Source of the DNA: Candidatus Moranbacteria bacterium CG_4_9_14_3_um_filter_45_14
Lineage (GTDB): Bacteria; Patescibacteriota; Minisyncoccia; Moranbacterales; UBA1568
Length of the DNA: 11,356 bases
Direction: 5' to 3'
Assembly: GCA_002790675.1 (NCBI GenBank)
Contig: PFVP01000024.1
Coordinates: forward strand, 1-11,356
Shown here: positions 1-5,883 of the stretch, piece by piece
How positions within the stretch are numbered: position 1 is the stretch's first letter
How the letters are laid out: every line of letters begins with the position of its first letter
Made by a program: the position numbers and the translations under genes
Notes under the pieces: generated by a model
What the model saw: only the letters and a program-made list of their open reading frames with translations
What the model was told of the DNA's origin: nothing
The model's database searches: none

Positions 1-1
1 T

Positions 2-115
2 TCGGCGCAGGTTCAAAAAAGGCACTTCTACGCCTCTCAGAAGAAGTACTTTGAAAAGCACCGGCCGGTATGGGAGAATAAGGTATTCCAAATGATCCAG
101 TTTTTTTCCATATGA
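2..115 (+). CDS. C-terminal end of a probable glycosyltransferase (5' truncated)
   Basis: An open frame enters from the left edge in frame 2 and runs for 37 codons to a TGA at 113-115, so only the C-terminus is present. The residues are basic and aromatic (KRHFYASQKKYFEKHRPVWE, then a hydrophobic tail ending QFFSI). This is the style of the C-terminal segment of GT2-family glycosyltransferases, where a Y/F-rich stretch with FxKH precedes a membrane-associated helix. No catalytic domain is visible, so the family call is an inference from this tail and from the neighbouring glycan genes. The next gene begins 7 nt after the stop, which suggests one operon with the two Wzy/WaaL-like genes. It could be any enzyme with such a tail. 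Confidence 0.5.
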   Translation, partial: SAQVQKRHFYASQKKYFEKHRPVWENKVFQMIQFFSI

Positions 116-122
116 ACAGAAT

Positions 123-1388
123 ATGAGTATGTTTGAAAAAATAATTCTTTTCTTCCTTTTCTTCCTTCCCTTCCAATTCGCCTTACATCCGACCGAGGGG
201 ATTGATCTGGCTTTGATTCGTGTGCTAGCTATCGGCATTTTTCTTTTATGGGGAACGAGGGGTCTCTTGAGAAAAAAAATCATCGTGCCAGAGCCACGGA
301 CACTGTTCTTTTTTTCAGCCTATCTTTTGTGGGCGATGGCTTCAATTCTGTGGGCGGGAAATGCCAACTGGGCATTTCGGAAAGTCGTATTTTTACTCTC
401 TTTCTTCCCTCTCTTTCTTGTTTTCTTCGCAACACTCCGTCAGCCTGCCTTTCGAGAAAAAGCACTGAAAGTTTTGGCGGGCGGTGCTATCTTGAGCGCT
501 CTTTTTGCTCTGATACAATTTCTTTCCCAGTTTATTTTCGGTGTAGAAAGAGTATTTGCTTTTTGGGTAAGAGAGGTATTGCCTTTTTTTCTTGGCCCGA
601 CTTTCAGCGCCACAGTGGCAGAGTACCCGAGCCTCCTGGTGAATATTTCCGGCAACACCGTTATGCGGGCAATAAGTTTTTTTCCGGATCCCCATATGTT
701 TTCTTTCTTCCTGGGGATGTCACTTCCTCTTGTCATCGCACTGTCTTTGAAGAATGAATCAGGGAAACGGTATGTTTGGGCTATCGGCGCTGTGATAGTT
801 TTTCTGGCGGATATCTTCACGTTCTCACGGGGAGGATACGGAGGATTGATTTTCGGGATGGGCGCATTTTTCGTTCCGATTTTTTTGCAATCTTCTCAGT
901 GGAGAAAACGGATGTTTCGAATAGGAACGGTGATAATGGTTCTCTCTGGCGTGATGCTTCTCAGTCCGGTAGGAACGCGTCTTCTCTCCAGTTTCTCACA
1001 AAGCGATACGTCGAATATCGAGCGCCTCCGTCTGTGGCAAGAAGCCACGGTTTTTGTTCTCAACAATCCGATTTTTGGAACGGGTCTGGGAAACTATCCC
1101 CTTTTCATCAAGCCGAGTGCGGATTATCGAGAGCCTATCTATGCTCACAACCTGTATCTGGATATAGCATCAGAATCCGGGCTTGTTGGACTTTTCTTTT
1201 TTTGCGGGTTTCTTTTCTTTGGCGTCCTTTCTGCCTGGAAAAGATGGAGAAGCGAACACGATGTTCTCTGGTTGGCATCCTTTTCTTCACTCATCATTTT
1301 CTCTGTTCACGCTTTTTTTGAGACGCCACTTTTTTCTGTGCATATACTTCCCTTCCTTCTTTTTCTGATAGCTCTCAGCGCAGTATAA
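123..1388 (+). CDS. O-antigen ligase/polymerase-like membrane protein (Wzy_C/WaaL superfamily), copy 1
   Basis: A 421-residue polytopic membrane protein with roughly ten or more hydrophobic segments. Members of this superfamily polymerise undecaprenyl-linked glycan repeats or transfer them to an acceptor (lipid A, protein or cell wall) on the outer face of the cytoplasmic membrane. Visible signatures: an SRGG motif (residues 235-238) at the end of a membrane helix; ERLRLW (300-305) and GTGLGNYP (319-326) in the large external loop; and H342-N343 followed by nine residues, G353, two residues and G356, which fits the H-N-x9-G-x2-G pattern of WaaL-type ligases. The length is normal for the family. 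The ATG at 123 lies 7 nt after the upstream stop; an ATG two codons later is an alternative, and neither has a Shine-Dalgarno. The family call is firm. Ligase, polymerase or protein O-oligosaccharyltransferase cannot be told apart from sequence. Confidence 0.9.
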   Translation: MSMFEKIILFFLFFLPFQFALHPTEGIDLALIRVLAIGIFLLWGTRGLLRKKIIVPEPRTLFFFSAYLLWAMASILWAGNANWAFRKVVFLLSFFPLFLVFFATLRQPAFREKALKVLAGGAILSALFALIQFLSQFIFGVERVFAFWVREVLPFFLGPTFSATVAEYPSLLVNISGNTVMRAISFFPDPHMFSFFLGMSLPLVIALSLKNESGKRYVWAIGAVIVFLADIFTFSRGGYGGLIFGMGAFFVPIFLQSSQWRKRMFRIGTVIMVLSGVMLLSPVGTRLLSSFSQSDTSNIERLRLWQEATVFVLNNPIFGTGLGNYPLFIKPSADYREPIYAHNLYLDIASESGLVGLFFFCGFLFFGVLSAWKRWRSEHDVLWLASFSSLIIFSVHAFFETPLFSVHILPFLLFLIALSAV

Positions 1389-1457
1389 TAAGGAGAGAAC
1401 GGTATTATCCCTCAGATTTTTCAGGCGGTATTTATTATTGATTTCCATTTCCATCGT

Positions 1458-2705
1458 ATGCTGAAAGAAAAAACCATCATTCAAATTTGTATTGCGGTGA
1501 GTGTCTTGTTTCTTCCATTCGCACATCTGAAAGTGATCATTCTCGGCATCCCTTTGTATAGCGTTGAAATACCGATAGTAACAGCCCTCGTGGTTTATCT
1601 GTATGGATGGTGGCGAGGTGCCTTCGCGCCTTCCACACGTATTGATGTTCGCAACCTATTGGTTCTTGGTGCAGGATTATTCTTTTTCGGCGCAGCGCTT
1701 TCTTTCTCTCTGAACCCATTCTCCTGGACGGGACTCGGGATGATCAAAACATGGTTTGTCATACCCCTTATCGCCGTATGGCTCTGGCTAGAGACAAAAC
1801 CGGACAAACGAGAAATAGAGCTGATAGTGTTTGTTTGGCTCTGTGTCATAGGGGTGGTTTCTTTGATGAGTCTTGGATATCTTTTACAGGACATACTGAC
1901 ATTCGACGGTCGTCTCCGCGCTTGGTACTCGTCTCCGAATTATCTCGCTTTTTTTGTGGCTCCGGGGATATTTTTCACCCATTACTTTGCTTTCCATCCA
2001 AGCGTTTCAGGCAAAAAGATTCTTCAGGGATTTCTTCTCCTCACTCTCCTTCTCCTAACAATGACGCTTTTCTTGACACATTCATACGCGGTATGGGCAA
2101 GTATTGCCATAGCAGGATGCATCTTTTTTTTTCTTGATAGAGCGGTTTTTTCTTGGAAAAAAAAAGGAGCCATCATATTTCTATTCATAGCCATTGTCGG
2201 AATTTTTATTTTTTTCGAATCAGGAAGTGAAAAATGGCAAGCCGTCAGTTCTTTGCAGGAGCGGTCATCTCTGTCCTCCCGGCTGATGATATGGGACGTC
2301 GCAACGAAAATTATTTCTTTTCACCCTCTCTTCGGCATCGGCATCGGTCGTTTCCAAGAAGCATATCTTTCTTTTCAACCGTATTTCCCGCCATATCTGG
2401 AGTGGGCAGTGCCACAACCACACAATCTCTATCTGGCCTTGTGGTTAGAAACAGGCCTCGTGGGACTCTCCGGTTTTGTCTTGTTGTGCACAATGTGGTT
2501 GAAGCGACTCTTCACCATTCAGAAATCACAGAGTGAAGATGTGAGCAGGAGAAGGCTAAGCGCCCTTTTCATCTCAATACTTTCCTTCTCTCTTTTGCTT
2601 GGTTTGATCGACACACCATTCTTTAAAACCGACTTGGCATTTATTTTCTGGCTTCTCATTGCTTTGGGTACGAGTCTTACCGAGAAACAAAACAACATCG
2701 AGTAA
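1458..2705 (+). CDS. O-antigen ligase/polymerase-like membrane protein (Wzy_C/WaaL superfamily), copy 2
   Basis: A 415-residue polytopic membrane protein, paralogous to the gene before it and separated from it by 69 bp. It shares the family signature: SSRLMIW (273-279), HPLFGIGIGRF (289-299), and H322-N323 with nine residues then G333-x2-G336. It should act on undecaprenyl-linked glycans at the outer membrane face. One difference stands out: where copy 1 has SRGG, the matching helix end here reads THSYAVWAS (207-215), with no Arg. That Arg is usually conserved and is thought to contact the pyrophosphate of the lipid carrier, so the two copies probably do different jobs. The ATG at 1458 has no Shine-Dalgarno. 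A good AGGAG lies at 1391-1395 with an in-frame ATT at 1404, a less likely start. It is the last gene of the glycan locus. Confidence 0.9.
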   Translation: MLKEKTIIQICIAVSVLFLPFAHLKVIILGIPLYSVEIPIVTALVVYLYGWWRGAFAPSTRIDVRNLLVLGAGLFFFGAALSFSLNPFSWTGLGMIKTWFVIPLIAVWLWLETKPDKREIELIVFVWLCVIGVVSLMSLGYLLQDILTFDGRLRAWYSSPNYLAFFVAPGIFFTHYFAFHPSVSGKKILQGFLLLTLLLLTMTLFLTHSYAVWASIAIAGCIFFFLDRAVFSWKKKGAIIFLFIAIVGIFIFFESGSEKWQAVSSLQERSSLSSRLMIWDVATKIISFHPLFGIGIGRFQEAYLSFQPYFPPYLEWAVPQPHNLYLALWLETGLVGLSGFVLLCTMWLKRLFTIQKSQSEDVSRRRLSALFISILSFSLLLGLIDTPFFKTDLAFIFWLLIALGTSLTEKQNNIE

Positions 2706-2719
2706 GAGGTGTTTTTTCT

Positions 2720-2779
2720 GGTAGGGATGCCTCATTTCGTCTGAGGGTTCAGACCGTCTTTTGAATAGTGAGGCTTGCC
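2720..2779 (+). other. Nested hairpin in the 3' region of the glycan operon
   Basis: GTCTGA (2739-2744) pairs with TCAGAC (2749-2754) around a four-base loop. An outer helix joins GCCTCA (2729-2734) to TGAGGC (2769-2774), and GGTA (2720-2723) can add pairs with TGCC (2776-2779) across a bulge. A short T-rich run (TCTTTT) follows the inner hairpin, so it may be a weak terminator for the upstream genes. The 3' arm overlaps the -35 box of the next promoter. The pairing is read directly from the sequence; the role is an inference. Confidence 0.35.
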
Positions 2780-2803
2780 AAAAAAGAGAATGTCATATAT
2801 ACT
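2775..2803 (+). promoter_or_regulatory. Sigma70-type promoter upstream of rpsA leader/short RNA
   Basis: TTGCCA (2775-2780) and TATACT (2798-2803) are separated by exactly 17 bp, and each matches the sigma70 consensus at five of six positions. Transcription would start near 2810. It is the best-formed -35/-10 pair seen in the window. It lies 105 bp after the stop of the second glycan gene and about 190 bp before rpsA, with an intrinsic terminator in between. Confidence 0.6.
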
Positions 2804-2809
2804 TGTTAG

Positions 2810-2920
2810 GGCTTGAGAATATTCGAGGTAATTAGATTAACACAACTGAATACGAAGATGGTTCAATCTTCATTTCCGCAGTCGTTTCTCTAAAACACCC
2901 GAGTACGATGGTGTTTTTTG
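2810..2920 (+). ncRNA. Candidate short RNA or attenuated 5' leader of rpsA (about 110 nt)
   Basis: The stretch runs from the predicted start of the promoter at 2775-2803 to the end of an intrinsic terminator. It contains a hairpin with a perfect 6-bp stem, GAAGAT (2854-2859) with ATCTTC (2866-2871). It also has an 11-codon frame from ATG 2858 to TAA 2891-2893, whose stop touches the 5' arm of the terminator. It could be a free-standing small RNA, or a leader that ends transcription before rpsA unless antitermination occurs. It does not match 4.5S/SRP RNA, 6S RNA or tmRNA as far as I can recognise. The existence of the transcript is inferred from the signals only. Confidence 0.4.
2892..2920 (+). 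terminator. Rho-independent terminator between the promoter and rpsA
   Basis: AAAACACC (2892-2899) pairs perfectly with GGTGTTTT (2910-2917) around a 10-base loop. A T-rich run (TTTTTTGTTTTT) follows and continues past the annotated end. It lies about 75 bp before the rpsA start, so it either ends a short upstream RNA or serves as an attenuator. Confidence 0.7.
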
Positions 2921-2994
2921 TTTTTACAGAAGGTTTTTGCTCAATTTAATTCTTTATCGCGAGGGAGGGCATACTCGCAACAATATATACGTTT

Positions 2995-4212
2995 ATGGTG
3001 AAAGTTACACAAATTGAAAAGGTTTCTTCCAATCTATCGGCTATGGACGAGCTTCTTACCAAGCATATGGTAGAAGTTCCCGAAGTAGGTGAAGTCGTTC
3101 AGGGTACCGTCATCTATGTCGCCTCAAGCTATGCCTTGATCGACCTCGGATCTATCGGAACGGGAATCGTCCTCGGGAAAGAAATGCGTGATGGTCTCGG
3201 TCCTGAAGGAAAATTGAAAGTCGGCACGACTATCATCGCGACACTGATGGATTATGAGAATGAGGATGGATATATCGAGCTGTCTATTCGTGAGGCTTCG
3301 TATGAGAAATCGTGGGATGATATCGAACACAAACTTACGAATCGCGAAGTTGTCACAACGAAGGTAATCGAAGCCAACAAGGGAGGGCTTATGATCGAGA
3401 TCAACGGCATCGCCGGATTCCTTCCTGTCTCTCAGCTTTCGAGCGAGCATTACCCGCGTGTTGAAGATGGCGATAAGAATAAGATCCTCGATCTGCTCAA
3501 GAAACTGATCGGACAAGAGGTACACGTCCGAATACTGGATGCTGATCGTGAAAACGAGAAACTCATCGCCAGTGAAAAGGCGGCACAGAGCGAAAAAGAA
3601 CGAGAACTCATCAATCTCCTCCGTGTCGGCGAAATAGTGAGTGGTGAAGTGAGCGGGGTTGTCGACTTCGGCGCTTTCGTGAAATTCACTCCAGCCACGA
3701 AAGAAGGTGAGAAGAAGTCCACAGAAAAGCTTGAAGGATTGGTACATATTTCCGAACTCGCTTGGCAACTCATTGATGACCCGCGTGAAGTCATCAAGAC
3801 AGGCGATCATGTCGAAGCCAAGATTATCGGTATCGAAGATACACGTATCTCCCTTTCTATGAAAGCCCTCAAAGAAGACCCTTGGAACGCCGTTCTCGAG
3901 AAATATAAGGTGGATGATACCGTTCCTGGAAAAGTGGACAAGATCAATCATTTCGGAGCGTTCGTCTATCTCAACAAAGATATTCACGGTCTGGCTCATG
4001 TGAGTGAATTTTCCGAGGTCTATCCTGGCAAAAAAATTGAAGAAGTCTTCAAAGAAGGAGAAACCTACTCTTGGAAAATTCTTTCCATCGAGCCGAAAAG
4101 TCATCGTATGGGCCTCCTGCCTGTGAAAGAGAGTGCTCCAAAAGAAACGAAGGGAGCCAAAAAAGAAAAGGCTTCCAAGGCTGAAAAGGAAGTTGAAGGG
4201 GGAAAGGCTTAA
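2995..4212 (+). CDS. rpsA: 30S ribosomal protein S1, four S1 domains
   Basis: A 405-residue protein with four OB-fold S1 RNA-binding domains: about 31-101, 116-198, 210-292 and 305-377. Domains 3 and 4 carry the clearest signature (VDFGAFVKF, GLVHISELAW; INHFGAFVYL, GLAHVSEFSE). A Lys/Glu-rich tail fills residues 378-405. S1 binds mRNA on the small ribosomal subunit and helps place transcripts, especially those without a Shine-Dalgarno. Escherichia coli S1 has six domains; four is common in other bacteria and in candidate-phyla genomes. Domain 3 contains a charged insertion (about 233-246). The ATG at 2995 has no Shine-Dalgarno, and TATATA at 2984-2989 would put a transcript start almost on the ATG, so a leaderless mRNA is possible. 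ATG 3043 is an alternative start. The upstream terminator suggests attenuation or a separate promoter. Confidence 0.95.
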   Translation: MVKVTQIEKVSSNLSAMDELLTKHMVEVPEVGEVVQGTVIYVASSYALIDLGSIGTGIVLGKEMRDGLGPEGKLKVGTTIIATLMDYENEDGYIELSIREASYEKSWDDIEHKLTNREVVTTKVIEANKGGLMIEINGIAGFLPVSQLSSEHYPRVEDGDKNKILDLLKKLIGQEVHVRILDADRENEKLIASEKAAQSEKERELINLLRVGEIVSGEVSGVVDFGAFVKFTPATKEGEKKSTEKLEGLVHISELAWQLIDDPREVIKTGDHVEAKIIGIEDTRISLSMKALKEDPWNAVLEKYKVDDTVPGKVDKINHFGAFVYLNKDIHGLAHVSEFSEVYPGKKIEEVFKEGETYSWKILSIEPKSHRMGLLPVKESAPKETKGAKKEKASKAEKEVEGGKA

Positions 4213-4217
4213 CGCCA

Positions 4218-4267
4218 AAAAACATCCTGCTCGTTCAGCCTGCCTGCCGGTAGGCAGGGATGTTTTT
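4218..4267 (+). terminator. Terminator between rpsA and gmk, built around a GC-rich palindrome
   Basis: AAAAACATC (4218-4226) pairs with GATGTTTTT (4259-4267). Inside it, CCTGCCT (4239-4245) pairs with AGGCAGG (4252-4258) around a six-base loop, and 12 unpaired bases lie on the 5' side. The 3' arm ends in five T residues. It starts 6 nt after the rpsA stop and probably ends or reduces transcription into gmk. The A-rich 5' arm means it could also act on the opposite strand. Confidence 0.6.
4239..4258. repeat. 20-bp GC-rich palindrome, copy 1
   Basis: An inverted repeat with 7-bp arms, CCTGCCT and AGGCAGG, and the loop GCCGGT. A degenerate copy with the same 3' arm and loop length lies at 7801-7820. 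Similar palindromes recur between genes in many candidate-phyla genomes and, when translated, give CLPVGR-like peptides, as this copy does in one frame. Recurrence within this genome can be seen here only for two copies. Confidence 0.55.
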
Positions 4268-4286
4268 GCAAAAGAAATTGAAAAAT

Positions 4287-4856
4287 ATGAAAAATGTTTT
4301 TATTATTTCTGGTCCGGCCGGTTCAGGTAAAGATGCTGTCATCGATGGCTTGTGCAAACTTCTGCCTCTCACGCGAGTCATCACTACTACGACGCGAGCC
4401 CCGAGGAGAGGGGAAACGGAAGGTCACCCCTACTATTTTATTTCGCGTCAAGAATTCGAACAGGCTATCGCTCGAAAAAAATTCATCGAATATTCAACGA
4501 ATGAAAATGACGAACTGTACGGCGTCACGTCTGAGGAGCTGGATCGAATAGCTCATTCGGAAAATATCGGGATATGGAAAGTGGACTGGAAAGGTGTTGT
4601 CTCTGCCAAAAAACTTTTTCCCGGCATCATCGCATTGTTTATAAATGCCCCCCTCGATGTGCTCGAAAGCCGATTGCGGAAACGCGACGCATCAAAAGCC
4701 AATGATGATTATTTTCGCGAACGTATGGAATATACTCGAGAATGGCTCAAACACACTGATATTTATGACTCCATCATCGAAAACGAACAAGGCAAGCTCG
4801 ATGAGGCGATCCAAAAAATCTTCGCTATCATCAAAGAACGCACCACCACTGTATAA
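4287..4856 (+). CDS. gmk: Guanylate kinase
   Basis: This enzyme phosphorylates GMP (and dGMP) to GDP with ATP in the cytoplasm and is needed for GTP supply. The 189-residue form shows the family pattern: P-loop GPAGSGK (9-15), the GMP-binding segment TTTTRAPRRGETEGHPYYF (33-51), EYSTNENDELYG (68-79), KVDWKG (98-103), and the lid/C-terminal region RLRKRDASKANDDYFRERM (129-147), then YDSIIEN. The P-loop lysine is followed by Asp16 and Ala17 instead of the usual Ser/Thr, an unusual change. An upstream in-frame ATG at 4260 would add nine residues, but it lies inside the terminator stem. ATG 4287 gives the normal family N-terminus (MKNVFIISGP). There is no Shine-Dalgarno. tilS overlaps the 3' end. 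Confidence 0.93.
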   Translation: MKNVFIISGPAGSGKDAVIDGLCKLLPLTRVITTTTRAPRRGETEGHPYYFISRQEFEQAIARKKFIEYSTNENDELYGVTSEELDRIAHSENIGIWKVDWKGVVSAKKLFPGIIALFINAPLDVLESRLRKRDASKANDDYFRERMEYTREWLKHTDIYDSIIENEQGKLDEAIQKIFAIIKERTTTV

Positions 4857-5835
4857 GGCGCCACCCTCTCCCTTTGTCCGGCGTTTTATCAAGCGGGTTT
4901 TAAACACCGTCAACAAGTTCGAGCTCTGGCACACAGGAGACTCTTTTATCGTATGTGTTTCCGGCGGACCGGACAGTCTTTGTCTTTTGGATGTACTGAC
5001 ACTCCTCCAGAAAAAACAAAATTTTACCTTCCATATCGCTCATGTGAATTATCATTTACGAGGAAAGGACTCGGATCTTGACGAAAAACTTGTCAAAGCC
5101 CGTGCCAAAAATTATTCTCTCCCCTGCACTGTTCTTTCTCAAGAGAAAAAATTACAGGATACTTCAGAAGAAAAACTTCGCGACATCCGTTATATTTTTT
5201 TCGAGAAACTCCGTACAAAAAAGAATGCAGACCATATTGTCATTGCACACAATCAGGATGACCAGGCAGAAACGTTTCTGATGCGGCTCTTACGTGGCTC
5301 CGGACTTTCCGGACTCTCTGCTATGCGACCAAAAAATGGTTCTATCATCCGTCCACTCATCGAAATGAGTCGTAGTGATATCCTGCAGTATCTGAAGGAT
5401 CGTGGCATCACCTTTCGGGAAGACAAAAGCAATGCCGATCCTCGTTATTTTCGCAATAAAGTCCGTCGCGAACTGATTCCTTTCCTTGAGGAAAAATTTC
5501 AGCCACAAACAAGGAAGCTTTTGGCTGAAACGGCCATCCTTCTCGGCGAAGACTATGCTGTTCTTTCAGATATTCCGACGAAACTGCCTCTCAAACAGGA
5601 GGCCTTCTCTGTAGAATGTTCACGCAGGGTACTTCTGAAGCTTCCTACGGCGCTGATTCATCAAGAAATTCGTTCTCTATTACGCCCCTTTCTTGATGGG
5701 AAAAACCCAAACAAGAACCTTATAAATGAGCTTATGAAAGCCATCAAGAGTACAAAAAGTAAAACGCAGACATTAACCTTCAGGGGATTGAAATTTATTC
5801 GAAATGGTGATAGAGTGAGACTACTCAATTTTTGA
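4801..5835 (+). CDS. tilS: tRNA(Ile)-lysidine synthase
   Basis: TilS joins lysine to C34 of the CAU-anticodon tRNA-Ile using ATP, so that this tRNA reads AUA codons; it is essential in nearly all bacteria. The protein has the N-type PP-loop SGGPDS (54-59), HVNYHLRG, the HNQDDQAET motif (150-158) followed by RLLRGSGLSGL, then RPLIE, EDKSN (207-211) and RNKVRRELIP (218-227). A short C-terminal domain ends TFRGLKFIRNGDRVRLLNF. At 344 residues it is shorter than the roughly 430 of E. coli, mainly in the C-terminal part. The start is uncertain: ATG 4801 is the last in-frame ATG before the PP-loop and overlaps gmk by 56 bp. The frame is open to ATG 4645, but that region reads as out-of-frame gmk. 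CTG 4849 is a possible non-ATG start. It is co-transcribed with gmk. Confidence 0.93.
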   Translation: MRRSKKSSLSSKNAPPLYKAPPSPFVRRFIKRVLNTVNKFELWHTGDSFIVCVSGGPDSLCLLDVLTLLQKKQNFTFHIAHVNYHLRGKDSDLDEKLVKARAKNYSLPCTVLSQEKKLQDTSEEKLRDIRYIFFEKLRTKKNADHIVIAHNQDDQAETFLMRLLRGSGLSGLSAMRPKNGSIIRPLIEMSRSDILQYLKDRGITFREDKSNADPRYFRNKVRRELIPFLEEKFQPQTRKLLAETAILLGEDYAVLSDIPTKLPLKQEAFSVECSRRVLLKLPTALIHQEIRSLLRPFLDGKNPNKNLINELMKAIKSTKSKTQTLTFRGLKFIRNGDRVRLLNF

Positions 5836-5883
5836 GACAGACCACGTCATTTTAACTTTTTATTCATCTTGGATCCTACACAT

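Noticed and set aside
3124..4218. 364-codon open frame antisense to rpsA
   Set aside because: It lies wholly opposite a clear ribosomal protein gene. Its Phe/Leu/Arg/Ser-rich composition is what the reverse complement of Glu/Lys/Asp-rich S1 codons gives, and it shows no known motif.
4133..4330. 65-codon frame containing SACLPVGRDV
   Set aside because: This is the GC-rich palindrome and flanking rpsA/gmk sequence read out of frame.
4645..4800. N-terminal extension of tilS inside gmk
   Set aside because: The translated residues have no TilS character and are simply gmk read in another frame. The conserved N-terminus begins after the gmk stop.
5869..5883. TTG start for ftsH, five codons upstream of the ATG
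   Set aside because: The ATG at 5884 begins the typical FtsH N-terminus and has a GGAT 9 nt upstream; the TTG has no supporting signal.
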